Positions 52,070 to 61,008 of a DNA stretch of 64,000 nucleotides are shown here, piece by piece. Origin of the DNA: Algiphilus aromaticivorans DG1253 (GTDB lineage Bacteria; Pseudomonadota; Gammaproteobacteria; Nevskiales; Nevskiaceae); NCBI RefSeq assembly GCF_000733765.1, contig NZ_JPOG01000001.1:3234501-3298500 (forward strand), given 5' to 3'. The position numbers and the translations under genes are program-made. Numbering within the stretch: position 1 is the first letter of the stretch; each line of letters begins with the position of its first letter. The notes beneath the pieces are model-generated. The model did no database searches. It worked only from the letters and a program-made list of their open reading frames with translations, and was not told the DNA's origin.

Positions 52070-53167
52070 ATGCAGCCATCACCGACAAAACGCAGCGCGA
52101 TCCTTAAGCGAAGGAGCAACATTCGCTGGAAGAACGTTTGTGCGTTGCGCGAGGAGGCGATCTCGCTGCTTGCCGAGAACCTCCGGTCGGCGCTCCAGCC
52201 GATTTGGCAAGAACTCGGGGCCGACCCGCTGGCGGCGTCGCGCGAGGACGCCGCCTACGCCTTCGATGCCCTGCATGCGGCGCTGGAGTGCGCGCAAAGC
52301 GACGCCTTCCTGGATTACATCGATTGGCTCCAGCAGGTTCTGGCCAGCCGCGGCGGCGCCGATCTGCTACAGCCGGCGCTCATGGAGCTGGAGGACTTAT
52401 TCGGTCTGCGCCTGACCGGCGCGGAGAGAGACGCGGTTACCGCACTGCTCTCCGAGACCCGGGCCAGACTGGAAGATGAGCGCGACGCGCCTCTGGACTA
52501 CGGGGGAAGCGGCCCTGAAGAAGCCTGGAAGCACCCCGGGGGCTTCCAGGAAGCGCTTCTGGCCGGCGATCATCGCCGGTCCGCAGCCTTGTTCGAGGAA
52601 GGCATCGCGCGCAGCGGCAATCACGTTCTGACAGCCGTCCACCTGCTGCAGCCGGCGCTCTACGAGATCGGCCGGAAGTGGCAATGCAATGCGGTGTCGG
52701 TCACGCAGGAGCGCCTGGCCACGGCCATCGCGGAGGCCGTTCTCGCGCAGGCATCCGGTCAGACCCCACCCGCTGCTGCCAGCGATCGCTGCGTCGTGCT
52801 GGCGCGGGCGCCGGGCAACCACCACGCGCTGGGCATGCGCATCGTCGCCGATGCCTTCGAGATGGAAGGCTGGGAGACCTTGCTGCTCAACGGACCGGCA
52901 TCCTCGGATGAACTGCTGCCCATCCTGCGCGAGAAACGCCCGCAGTTGCTCGGCTTCTCGGCGGCGTTGCCGCCGCAACTGCTGGCTGTACGCGAGCTGC
53001 TTCGGCAACTGCGCGAAGCACTGGGCGACGCCATGCCCCGAGTGATCCTCGGCGGGCTTGCGGTCAATCAGTACCCCGAGGTAGCACGCAGCATGGGCGG
53101 CGATATCGTGGGTAAAGACGCAGGCGATCTGCAGCAGGTTATGGCAGAGCTGGAACGGGCCGCCTGA
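52070..53167 (+). CDS. Cobalamin-binding-domain protein, copy 2
   Basis: The 365-residue protein is a clear paralogue of copy 1 along its whole length, sharing long runs such as SVTQERLAT, ARAPGNHHALG and ILGGLAVNQYPE. The cap motif again reads Trp204 and Glu214 with Gln205 and Arg215 in the histidine positions. The B12 signature is N250-H-H252-A-L-G255. The N-terminal 20 residues are basic and differ from copy 1. It is preceded by a 251-base gap that may hold its own promoter and followed after 160 bases by an ABC exporter operon. Confidence 0.82.
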   Translation: MQPSPTKRSAILKRRSNIRWKNVCALREEAISLLAENLRSALQPIWQELGADPLAASREDAAYAFDALHAALECAQSDAFLDYIDWLQQVLASRGGADLLQPALMELEDLFGLRLTGAERDAVTALLSETRARLEDERDAPLDYGGSGPEEAWKHPGGFQEALLAGDHRRSAALFEEGIARSGNHVLTAVHLLQPALYEIGRKWQCNAVSVTQERLATAIAEAVLAQASGQTPPAAASDRCVVLARAPGNHHALGMRIVADAFEMEGWETLLLNGPASSDELLPILREKRPQLLGFSAALPPQLLAVRELLRQLREALGDAMPRVILGGLAVNQYPEVARSMGGDIVGKDAGDLQQVMAELERAA

Positions 53168-53327
53168 GCGTTACCGCAACGGCCACCACGCCCGTTCGTC
53201 CGGTAGCAGTGCCTCAGCAGGGTTGACGGGTGGCGGCACCGGCCCAGGGCGCCACGCCTGCGCTGCGCGCGGCGGTCACGCCCGGCGGCTAATATGCCCG
53301 GCTCAGCGCTCCCGGAGCTCCACAGCC

Positions 53328-54290
53328 ATGTCGCAAGGCATTTCCGCGCAAGGCCTCAGCAAGCGCTTCGGCGCCACGCAGGCGCTCGACGGCGTCGATC
53401 TCGCCGTGCCGGCCGGCACGGTGCTGGGCCTGCTCGGGCCCAACGGCGCCGGAAAGACGACGGTGGTGCGGATTCTGGCGACGCTCGTCGCCGCTGACGG
53501 CGGCACGGCCACGGTCGGCGGCTTCGACGTGCAGCGGCAGGCGCATCAGGTGCGCCAGTCCATCGGACTGACCGGGCAGTACGCCTCGGTGGACGAGAAG
53601 CTGACCGGCCGCGAGAACCTGAAGCTGATCGCACGTCTGCTGGATTTCAGCCGCGACGAGGCGCGCGAACGGGCCGACGCGCTGCTCGCGGACTTCGATC
53701 TGCTGGAGGCCGCCGATCGCCCGGTCCTGGGCTATTCCGGCGGCATGCGGCGGCGGCTGGATCTGGCCGCGAGCCTGGTCGGCCGCCCGGCTTTTCTCTT
53801 CCTCGACGAGCCCACCACCGGGCTCGACCCGCGCGCGCGGCTGTCGCTGTGGGCGCTGATCCGCCGGCTCGTGTCCGAGGGCACGACGGTGCTGCTTACG
53901 ACGCAATATCTGGAGGAAGCCGACGCGCTGGCCGATCGCATCGTCGTGCTGGACCGCGGCCGCGTCATCGCCGAAGGCACGGCCGAGCAGCTGAAGGCGC
54001 GGGTCGGTGCGCAGACCCTGGTGGTGCGGGCCCGCGATGCGGCCGATCTGCCGAAGCTGGTGGAGATTCTTGCAGCCGAGAGCGGCGCGCGACCGGAGGT
54101 CGATGACCGCCGCGCCAGCGTGCCGGCGCCCGACCCCGCCCTGCTGCCGCAACTTCTGCGCGCGCTGGACGCGGCGGGCATCGCCGTCGACGAACTGCTG
54201 CTGCGCGGCGCCAGCCTCGACGATGTCTTCCTGGCGCTTACCGGCCGTCACGCCGAGGCGGAGAACCCTGAGACGGAGGAACAAGCATGA
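53328..54290 (+). CDS. ABC exporter ATP-binding subunit (DrrA type)
   Basis: The 320-residue protein is an ABC ATPase with Walker A GPNGAGKTTVVRIL, the signature motif as YSGGMRRRLDLA, Walker B FLFLDEPTTGLDPR and the switch region TTQYLEEADALAD. A C-terminal domain (about 235-310) of the daunorubicin-resistance DrrA type follows. It energises export of hydrophobic compounds or lipids with the permease encoded next. GGAG lies ten bases before the ATG. The stop overlaps the permease start (ATGA). Cargo is unknown. Confidence 0.92.
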   Translation: MSQGISAQGLSKRFGATQALDGVDLAVPAGTVLGLLGPNGAGKTTVVRILATLVAADGGTATVGGFDVQRQAHQVRQSIGLTGQYASVDEKLTGRENLKLIARLLDFSRDEARERADALLADFDLLEAADRPVLGYSGGMRRRLDLAASLVGRPAFLFLDEPTTGLDPRARLSLWALIRRLVSEGTTVLLTTQYLEEADALADRIVVLDRGRVIAEGTAEQLKARVGAQTLVVRARDAADLPKLVEILAAESGARPEVDDRRASVPAPDPALLPQLLRALDAAGIAVDELLLRGASLDDVFLALTGRHAEAENPETEEQA

Positions 54291-55081
54291 GCGCCCCCGC
54301 CAGCCGTGTCGGCATCGCGCAGGCGTTGCGCCAGACGCGAGCGCTAGCCTGGCGCAGCATCCTGCAGATCCGCCGTAACCCCTTCGAGCTGGGCGACTAC
54401 AGCATCCAGCCGATCATCTTCCTGGTGCTCTTCCTCTATGTCTTCGGCGGCGCCATCGCGGGCTCCACCGAGGACTACCTGCGCTTCATGCTGCCCGGCA
54501 TCATCGTCATGAACATGATCTTCGTGACGGTCTACGTCGGCCACGGCCTGAATACCGACCTCACCAAGGGCATCTTCGACCGCTTCCGCGCCCTGCCCAT
54601 CGCGCGCGCCGCACCGCTGGCGGGGCGCATCACGGCCGATCTGGTCAAGCAGGCCTGGTCGATCCTGCTGCTGCTGATCGTCGGCTTCCTGCTCGGCTTC
54701 CGCATGGAGGCACCGTGGTACGGCCTGATCGGCATGAGCGCGCTGCTGCTAGTCTTCGCGCTGGCTGCTTCCTGGGTCATGGTGCTGCTGGGCGTGCTCG
54801 CACGCGACCCGGAGCATGTCCAGCTCTTCGGCTTCACGGCCATGTTCCCGGCGACCTTCGTCAGCAACATCTTCGTGCCGGCCGAGACCATGCCGGGCTG
54901 GCTGCAGGTCGTGGTCGCGATCAATCCGGTGTCGATGCTCGCCGACGCCAGCCGCGGCCTACTGCTGGGCGGGCCGGTGCTGGCACCCGCAGCGGGTGCC
55001 ATGCTGTGGGCGCTCGGCATCACCGCAGTCTTTGCACCGGCCTCGCTGTGGGCGCTGCGCCGGCGCCTGGCGCGGGGCTGA
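54287..55081 (+). CDS. ABC-2 type exporter permease (DrrB type)
   Basis: The 264-residue permease has six membrane helices and ABC-2 landmarks: RNPFELGDYSIQPIIFLVLFLYVFGG at the N-terminus, GIFDRFRALPIARAAPLAGR in the cytoplasmic loop and FVPAETMPGWLQVVVAINPVS near the C-terminus. Such DrrB-like subunits pair with DrrA-like ATPases. Its ATG overlaps the ATPase stop, giving a two-gene operon. No biosynthetic cluster adjoins it, so a drug-specific role is not supported. Confidence 0.92.
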   Translation: MSAPASRVGIAQALRQTRALAWRSILQIRRNPFELGDYSIQPIIFLVLFLYVFGGAIAGSTEDYLRFMLPGIIVMNMIFVTVYVGHGLNTDLTKGIFDRFRALPIARAAPLAGRITADLVKQAWSILLLLIVGFLLGFRMEAPWYGLIGMSALLLVFALAASWVMVLLGVLARDPEHVQLFGFTAMFPATFVSNIFVPAETMPGWLQVVVAINPVSMLADASRGLLLGGPVLAPAAGAMLWALGITAVFAPASLWALRRRLARG

Positions 55082-55234
55082 TTTCTCGCCTGTTGAGGCT
55101 GTCCGAGGTCACCTCGGCGGCAGCGGAGCCCCGACACGACGGCTTCTCCAAGGTGCCCCCGGGTCGAAACCGCGAGGGGCCGGGGCAGGGACGGCGCAGC
55201 AGGCGCAGCGCGTCTCGCGTAGCATTTAGGCCAC

Positions 55235-55744
55235 ATGCATTCATTGGTGAAGCCCGTGCAGATCACCGCAAAAACCGTCGCCGAATTCCATTACACGCTA
55301 ACCAACACTAACAACGAGGTCATCGATTCCTCCCGCGATCGTGAGCCGATGCGCTATCTGCATGGCGCGAACACCATCGTCTCCGGTCTCGAGCAGGAAA
55401 TGGAAGGCAAGAAGCCCGGCGACAAGTTCCAGGTCGAAGTCACGCCGGAGAACGGCTATGGCGAGCGCGTCGATCAGCTGGTACAGAACGTGCCGCGCTC
55501 GGCCTTCGAGGGCATTGACGAGGTCGCCCCCGGCATGCGCTTCCGCGCCGAGACCCAGAACGGCCCGGTCACCGTCACCGTCACCGAGGTCGGCGACGAG
55601 GAAGTCACCGTCGACGGCAACCACCCGCTGGCCGGCGAGACGCTGAACTTCGATGTCGAGGTCGTGGACGTGCGCGAAGCTTCCGAGGACGAAGTCGAGC
55701 ACGGTCATCCGCACGACGAGAACGGCGAGCACGAAGAGCACTGA
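55235..55744 (+). CDS. slyD: FKBP-type peptidyl-prolyl isomerase, SlyD-like
   Basis: The protein is 169 residues from the ATG at 55235. A GTG at 55256 fits the family start better (VQITAKTVAEFHYTLTN). The FKBP fold has GLEQEMEGKKPGDKFQVEV and the inserted-flap domain NGYGERVDQLVQNVPRSAFEG, and ends in a His/Glu-rich tail (EHGHPHDENGEHEEH), the nickel-binding tail typical of SlyD. It catalyses proline isomerisation, acts as a chaperone and may store nickel for metalloenzymes. A terminator overlaps the end of the convergent gene. Confidence 0.93.
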   Translation: MHSLVKPVQITAKTVAEFHYTLTNTNNEVIDSSRDREPMRYLHGANTIVSGLEQEMEGKKPGDKFQVEVTPENGYGERVDQLVQNVPRSAFEGIDEVAPGMRFRAETQNGPVTVTVTEVGDEEVTVDGNHPLAGETLNFDVEVVDVREASEDEVEHGHPHDENGEHEEH

Positions 55745-55750
55745 GGCCGC

Positions 55751-55779
55751 AAGGAGCGGCTGCCAGGCCGCTCCTTCTT
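55751..55779 (+). terminator. Terminator after the SlyD gene
   Basis: AAGGAGCGGC (55751-55760) pairs with GCCGCTCCTT (55767-55776) over TGCCAG, followed by a T/C-rich run. It ends at the stop codon of the convergent GFA gene and may act in both directions. Confidence 0.75.
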
Positions 55780-56267
55780 CAGTCGCCGAACGAGCGCAAT
55801 CCCTGCCGCTCGTGCCATTCGGCCAGCGAGTACTCCGGATACTCGGCCACGACATCGTCTTTCGGCCCGGCCTCGACCGGCACCCAGGACGCCTTGCTAC
55901 CGGTCATCAGGTGCAGATGCACCGGGGCCGGTGGCAGCGGCGTGTCGATGATCGATGCGAAGGGATGCACCAGCTCCGGCCAGCGTGGATCCCATACCCA
56001 GAGCGCACTGCCGCAATGACCGCAGAAGCGGCGTTCACCGGGGCTTTGCTCGCCGGTGTCGTGCAATTGCGCGTGGAAGATGCGGATGCCCTCCCTCCCC
56101 CGCAGCACTTCCAGCGTCGCGTTGTCGGCGCCGATATTGATCGCGTAACCGCCGCCCCCGGCCGTCTTGCGGCAGATCGAGCAGTAGCAACGCGCAAAGG
56201 GATAGGGGTGCGGCGCGAAGACGCGGAAGGCAACCGCACCGCAATGACAGGACCCGTCCAGCCACAT
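55779..56267 (-). CDS. GFA-family zinc protein
   Basis: The 162-residue protein starts at 56267 (GGGAG upstream) with MWLDGSCHCGAVAFRV, the GFA hallmark. The zinc-binding cysteines are in CHCG, CYCSICRKTAG and FCGHCGSALW. The fold is that of glutathione-dependent formaldehyde-activating enzyme, but most family members are uncharacterised and not all act on formaldehyde. It stands alone between SlyD and an amidase. Confidence 0.9.
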   Translation of the reverse strand: MWLDGSCHCGAVAFRVFAPHPYPFARCYCSICRKTAGGGGYAINIGADNATLEVLRGREGIRIFHAQLHDTGEQSPGERRFCGHCGSALWVWDPRWPELVHPFASIIDTPLPPAPVHLHLMTGSKASWVPVEAGPKDDVVAEYPEYSLAEWHERQGLRSFGD

Positions 56268-56349
56268 GGCTTCGACTCCCGGAACGCAGGAAAGCCATTG
56301 TGCACGTAGGCACGCCATGGCATGCAAGGGTCCTTGCACGCCCGCCGCT

Positions 56350-58197
56350 TTAGTCCTGCGCGCCGTCGGGCCGGGTTCCGAATAGCGTTGTGATAGCTTC
56401 GAGCAGCGTCTCGACGGGGATATCCTCCGGCGCGGCGGAAGCAGCGACCATCAGCGCCTGCTGCAGGCGGGCATTGAAGCTGGCGATTGTCTCGCTGCCG
56501 CTGAGCGGCCCTGGAGCGATCATCGGCGGCGCGCGGTGTTGCGTCGCCTGCTCGTAGTCGTAGGCGATGCCGATGCCTGTGCCCTCGTCGAAGCGGCGGA
56601 CGAAGATTTCCATGCCGCGCGGCACGCCGCGCCCCTCGCGATCCATCGGACCGGCGGCGCTGGCGTCGAAGCCCACCGGCACGACGATGGAGCCCATGTG
56701 CGTGGTCGATCCGAGGTCGCAGGTGCGCCCGCCGGTGGGGCCCGGCGACAGCACGAAGGCGTCGAGCCGAACCTGCTCGCCGTTCTCGTCCCGTACCGGC
56801 TCGCCGTCGGCGTCGACCAGTGCATCCATGATGCCGGTGACGTAGGCGCGCTCGGCGGCCATGGCATCGAGAGCCTCCTGCGTGCCGGCAGCATCCGGAT
56901 CGCCCGTTGCATTCACAGCCAGCAGCGCCACCGAGCGCGGGCCGACGCGTCCCGTCTCGAGAATGCCCTGCATCCCGAAGCAATCACCGCGATCGTTGGC
57001 CGTGCCGCTGTTGAGGCTCGTCAGGCAGCGTCGCGGGCTCTGCCCGCCGTCGGACTCGAAGACATTGAAGTAATCATTGGCATCGAAATTCTGGTTGCCC
57101 GCGCCGCGGCTGCTGAACTCGGGCAGATGGATGTCGTAGATATTCGCGCCCATCGCCTCGAGCCGCTCGACGGCCGCCGCGATGAGCGCTCCCTGCTCGC
57201 CGGTGCCATAGGGTTCCGTATTGCTTCCCAGCTGTCGCAGCACGCCGATGTTGCGGCCAGCCACACCGTGGGTCTGACGGTCCAGGAAGCGCGTGTAGCT
57301 GTCCGGACGCTCGGCCGCCGGGAATTCCAGCGTGCGAAAGTCGCGCTCGTCGACGCTGGCCATGGCCGTGAGCATGAGGGCGGCGTCACGCACCGTACGC
57401 GTCATCGGCCCGCCGGTATCGCGGGCGTGCGACAGCGGGAAGATGCCGTGCTGCGAGACCACCCCCAGGCTGGGCCGGATACCGACCAGACCGTTGACCG
57501 ACGACGGATGCCGGATCGATTGGCAGGTATCCGAGCCGGTACCGCCGATGGCGAAGCTCGCGGCGATGGAGGCGCCGGTGCCTGAGGACGATCCGGCCGG
57601 GCTTTCGAGAGTGTTGTAGGGATTCGTCACCTGGATGGCGCGCGCCGAGAAGCCGGTGGTGAAGTAGGCGAACTCGTCCTGGTTGGCCTTGCCCAGGATG
57701 AGCGCACCGGCGTCGCGCAGGCCGCGCACGCTCTCGGCGTCGATGCCCGCCTGGTGACCCAGCATGGCGTAGCTGCCGGAGGTCGATGGGTGATCGTGGG
57801 TGTCGTAGTTGTCCTTGAGCAGCACCGGCATGCAGTGCAGAGGGCGGTCGCCGATGCCGCCGTCGCGCGCATAGGCCGCGTCCAGCGCCTCGGCCTGCGC
57901 GATGGCGGCCAGATTCAACGACAGCACGCCGCGAATGGGCAGACCGCCGTTGGGCTGTGGATTGTTGTTGTGCGCGAAGATGCGGGCGCGATACATCTCT
58001 GCGAGCGTGACGCAGCTCAGGCGGCTTCCGTCCAGCAGTGGCAAGGCACCCGCGAGCGCCGCGTGGACGTCGTCCACGGTCGCCTCGACAATATCGAAGC
58101 TGCCGCTCGGTGCGGCCTCACCGGACTCGGGCGCACTGCCGCCACCGCAGGCAGTGAAGAGAATAGCGACACATAGCAGGGCTGCGGGATGACGCAT
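56350..58197 (-). CDS. Secreted amidase-signature lipoprotein
   Basis: The ATG at 58197 gives 615 residues with a lipoprotein signal (FTACGGG). The amidase-signature domain has Lys in MPVLLKDNYDT, the Gly/Ser stretch ESPAGSSSGTGASIAASFAIG and the catalytic Ser in GTGSDTCQSIRHPSSVNGLVGIRPSLG. An insertion of about 100 residues (about 370-480) with paired cysteines is longer than usual. Relatives act as periplasmic or surface amide hydrolases in peptide or plant-compound use. Upstream in-frame starts up to 58254 exist, but the signal begins at the chosen one. It follows the lipase on the same strand by 87 bases. Confidence 0.87.
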   Translation of the reverse strand: MRHPAALLCVAILFTACGGGSAPESGEAAPSGSFDIVEATVDDVHAALAGALPLLDGSRLSCVTLAEMYRARIFAHNNNPQPNGGLPIRGVLSLNLAAIAQAEALDAAYARDGGIGDRPLHCMPVLLKDNYDTHDHPSTSGSYAMLGHQAGIDAESVRGLRDAGALILGKANQDEFAYFTTGFSARAIQVTNPYNTLESPAGSSSGTGASIAASFAIGGTGSDTCQSIRHPSSVNGLVGIRPSLGVVSQHGIFPLSHARDTGGPMTRTVRDAALMLTAMASVDERDFRTLEFPAAERPDSYTRFLDRQTHGVAGRNIGVLRQLGSNTEPYGTGEQGALIAAAVERLEAMGANIYDIHLPEFSSRGAGNQNFDANDYFNVFESDGGQSPRRCLTSLNSGTANDRGDCFGMQGILETGRVGPRSVALLAVNATGDPDAAGTQEALDAMAAERAYVTGIMDALVDADGEPVRDENGEQVRLDAFVLSPGPTGGRTCDLGSTTHMGSIVVPVGFDASAAGPMDREGRGVPRGMEIFVRRFDEGTGIGIAYDYEQATQHRAPPMIAPGPLSGSETIASFNARLQQALMVAASAAPEDIPVETLLEAITTLFGTRPDGAQD

Positions 58198-58284
58198 TAT
58201 GGTGCTCGTGAGGGCATAGGCCCGGAGGTTGCTGCGGTGCAGCATCCGTGCCATCTGAAGGGCGCGTCACCCCACGCCCGAGAC

Positions 58285-59631
58285 TCAGCGAGCGCCGCGG
58301 AAACGAAAGACCGAGGGGGCCTGGTGGCGCTTGAGCGTCAGCGTGATGAGGCTGGTGCCGTGGGCGCGGAAGAGCGCGCGTAGCTCGGTACCGTCGACCA
58401 CCAGATGGCCAGTATCGACGTCTGAGTAGCTGCGGTAGCCGACCTTGCCGTCGCCCGCGTCGGGACTCGCGGTCACGCTGATATAGAGACGATCGTCGGT
58501 GCCGTCCATCAGCGCGCGCATGACGGTGGTGTCGATGAGCAGACTGCGGCGCGAAGGATCGTCGCCGTAGGCGTGGACATTGACGACGCCCTCCTCTTGG
58601 ATGCGGCGTGTGCGCTTGCGATCACGGGGACTGCGGTCGTCGTTGACGTAGAGCTCGACGATGTAATCGCTCACGGCGTTGCCGGCGTCATCGACGGCAC
58701 GAACGACGGCGTTGTGAAAGCTGTGGAAGTGACACTCGCCGCGTGCTTCGGCCGCGGCGGTGACGCTCTGATTGTGCGCCTGCAGCTCGCTGCACCAGTC
58801 TTCGTAGCCGGCATCGGTGACCCTTAGCGCCCGACGCATCAGCGTCAGGCTGTCCGGTGCACGCGGCCCGCGGTTCTTGCCGGCAATACTGGAATGGTCC
58901 TCACCGTCGAGAATGCCGAAGGCCACTGTATGCTCGGGCCGACTCTGACTCATTGAGGGCGATGCGGCTGGATCACCGGTGAAATCGACACCGATGCGCA
59001 GCGCGTTGAGATTGGCACTGGCGACGCGCACGGTGCCATCCGTACCGGGCCGGTTGGCGATACCGGAGATGCCGTCGTAGCCGGTGTTGCCGCAGAGCAC
59101 CGTCGCCAGCACCGCACCGGGTCCGTACCAGCGCGCGCCACCGAAGCTGTCGCGCTGGGCGAGTTGCTCGGCGTAGGGGCTGGCCAGCTCCAGCCCTTTG
59201 AGGATGTGGGTGCCGGTCTCGAAGAGCCGCGTGCCGCGCCAGCCGCGCAGCGCGCGCCCGACCAGGCTGCGGCCGGTATGCGCCAGCGGCGAGCCGAAGT
59301 TCGCCGGCGCCAGCATCAGCAGGCGGCGGATGGGCACGGTGTCCGGCGCGAAGCACTGTGTCATCCAATCGCGGATGATCAACCCGCCCGTGCTGTGCAC
59401 GACAGCGTCCACACTGCGCGGCTTGCGTGGCAGGTCGCGGTCGCTCCAGGCCCGGTCAAGCGCTGCGACCAGATCGGCGTAGCGCAGCTCGTCATCCAGC
59501 GAAACGTAGTCCCCGAGGTGAACCTCGGCGATATCCGCGCCGACACCTTCCGGCGGCGCCTTCGCGAGCCGGCGCGCCAGGGGACGGAAAGAGCGGCCGT
59601 CGTCGCTCCAGCCGTGGATGATGACGAGCAT
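58285..59631 (-). CDS. Alpha/beta-hydrolase lipase-like protein
   Basis: The 448-residue protein starts directly at the first strand of an alpha/beta hydrolase (LVIIHGWSDDGRSF), with the nucleophile in VVHSTGGLIIRDWM (Ser80) and a later GILDGEDHSSIAG segment that may hold the histidine. The C-terminal third (about 290-448) is beta-rich and unlike common lipases, perhaps a substrate or surface-binding domain. No signal peptide is visible, although relatives may be secreted. GGAGG precedes the ATG. It heads the amidase lipoprotein gene on the same strand. Substrate is unknown. Confidence 0.8.
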   Translation of the reverse strand: MLVIIHGWSDDGRSFRPLARRLAKAPPEGVGADIAEVHLGDYVSLDDELRYADLVAALDRAWSDRDLPRKPRSVDAVVHSTGGLIIRDWMTQCFAPDTVPIRRLLMLAPANFGSPLAHTGRSLVGRALRGWRGTRLFETGTHILKGLELASPYAEQLAQRDSFGGARWYGPGAVLATVLCGNTGYDGISGIANRPGTDGTVRVASANLNALRIGVDFTGDPAASPSMSQSRPEHTVAFGILDGEDHSSIAGKNRGPRAPDSLTLMRRALRVTDAGYEDWCSELQAHNQSVTAAAEARGECHFHSFHNAVVRAVDDAGNAVSDYIVELYVNDDRSPRDRKRTRRIQEEGVVNVHAYGDDPSRRSLLIDTTVMRALMDGTDDRLYISVTASPDAGDGKVGYRSYSDVDTGHLVVDGTELRALFRAHGTSLITLTLKRHQAPSVFRFRGAR

Positions 59632-59762
59632 CGATTGCCTCCGCGCATCGCCCGGGCCACGCCCTGCACGCTAGCCCATGCCGCGAAGCGGCGCCAGTCC
59701 GAGCGAACCTACCGGGCGCGCCGCAGGTCAAAGGTCAAGGCATCGCACGCGGGAGTTCCGTC

Positions 59763-60080
59763 ATGGACCTTAAGGATCGTTTGGGTGATCTTCTGGGACG
59801 GCGCGAACGCGCCGAAGAATCCCGCTACTTCGCGACGCTGCTGCGGAAACAGGCGCAGCGCGCAATGGAGCCGCCCCCGGCCACCGAAGCGCTACCGGCG
59901 GAGGGGCATTGTCCGCGCTGCGGGCTACATGTCGTACCCGGCCAACTCGCTAGCCTGAGCCTGCACGAATGCCCGCGCTGCGGCGGCCGCTGGCTGGATC
60001 GGGGCGCCACCCAGGCCTTCCCGGGTGTCATGCATCAACCCTGCGCGCGCTACTTCGAGAGCTTCTTCCGCGCGCACTAG
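59763..60080 (+). CDS. Small zinc-ribbon protein (zf-TFIIB type)
   Basis: The 105-residue protein has a charged helical N-terminus and a TFIIB-like zinc ribbon with cysteines in CPRCGLHV and CPRCGGRWLDRG. The GxWLDRG tail of the ribbon is the family signature. It probably binds zinc in the cytoplasm; partner unknown. GGGAG precedes the ATG. It is 51 bases upstream of a secreted nuclease gene and may share its transcript. Confidence 0.8.
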   Translation: MDLKDRLGDLLGRRERAEESRYFATLLRKQAQRAMEPPPATEALPAEGHCPRCGLHVVPGQLASLSLHECPRCGGRWLDRGATQAFPGVMHQPCARYFESFFRAH

Positions 60081-60131
60081 TGCCTCGCAGGGGTGCTGGA
60101 CGCGCATTCAGCGCCTTGCCATGCTCGCTGA

Positions 60132-60992
60132 ATGCGCGCTTCCGAAGCCGAACTGCGGAGGACCCCGGGGCCCGGTGGCCTGCTGGCAGCGCTGATGCTG
60201 CTGCCGGCGAGCGTCTGTGCGCAGCTCTACCACTGGGTGGACGAGCGCGGTGTCCCGCACTACAGTGACCGACCGCCGCCGGGTGGCGCCGAGCGCATCG
60301 AGGCAATTTCCCGCCCGGCGGTGCGCGAAGCCCGTGTCGCCTCGGTCATCGACGGCGACACCGTCGTTCTGGACGACCAGCGCCGGCTGCGACTGATCGG
60401 CATCGACGCCCCCGAGATGCCGTATCGCGGCCGGCCCGGCGAACCCGGCGCCGAAGCCGCTCGCGCACATCTGGCCAGCCTGGTCGAAGGCAGCGAGCTG
60501 CACCTGCAACCCGGGGACACCGCACGCGACGACTACGACCGCCTGCTCGGCTATTTGCGCGACGACAGCGGCCGGGACCTCGGCGCCGAGATGCTGCGCG
60601 CCGGCTGGGCGGTGGTCAGCCTGCACGAGGACAACGCAGGACACGCCGATGCCTACTTCGCAGCCGAGGACGAGGCGCGCAAAGCCGGCCGAGGGCTCTG
60701 GGCCGAGCCAGCGCTGCAGCCGCTACCAGCCATCGAAGCCGGCGCCCATCGCAACAGCTACCGTCAGCTCGAAGGCCGTGTCGTCGCCGCCCGTGCCGGG
60801 CGTGTCAGCGCCGAACTACGACTGGAGGGAGAGCTGCGCCTGCATGTGGCGGAGGCCGCCCGCGAGCGCTTTTCCGGCGCAAGATTGCGCGCGCTGGAGG
60901 GAGAGACCGTGCGCGTGCGTGGCGTCATCCGCCAACGCGACGGCCACCCGCTGATCCATCTGCGCCACCCGGCGCAGATGGATCAGCTCTAA
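60132..60992 (+). CDS. Secreted thermonuclease-family protein with DUF4124-like N-terminus
   Basis: The 286-residue protein has a signal peptide (about 15-30) followed by a DUF4124-like segment (LYHWVDERGVPHYSDRPPPGG). Then comes a staphylococcal-nuclease domain with VASVIDGDTVVLDDQ, RLIGIDAPEMPYRGRPGEPGAEA and YDRLLGYLRDD, giving the Asp, Arg and Glu active-site pattern (about 70-195). A C-terminal OB-like domain (about 205-286) ends it. It is probably a calcium-dependent periplasmic or secreted DNA/RNA nuclease. The ribosome site is weak. Confidence 0.87.
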   Translation: MRASEAELRRTPGPGGLLAALMLLPASVCAQLYHWVDERGVPHYSDRPPPGGAERIEAISRPAVREARVASVIDGDTVVLDDQRRLRLIGIDAPEMPYRGRPGEPGAEAARAHLASLVEGSELHLQPGDTARDDYDRLLGYLRDDSGRDLGAEMLRAGWAVVSLHEDNAGHADAYFAAEDEARKAGRGLWAEPALQPLPAIEAGAHRNSYRQLEGRVVAARAGRVSAELRLEGELRLHVAEAARERFSGARLRALEGETVRVRGVIRQRDGHPLIHLRHPAQMDQL

Positions 60993-61008
60993 GCCCGAGA
61001 TAGGCCGA

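Noticed and set aside
53328-55081. Antibiotic self-resistance exporter of a biosynthetic cluster
   Set aside because: The subunits are DrrA/DrrB-like, but no biosynthetic genes adjoin them; general export is the safer call.
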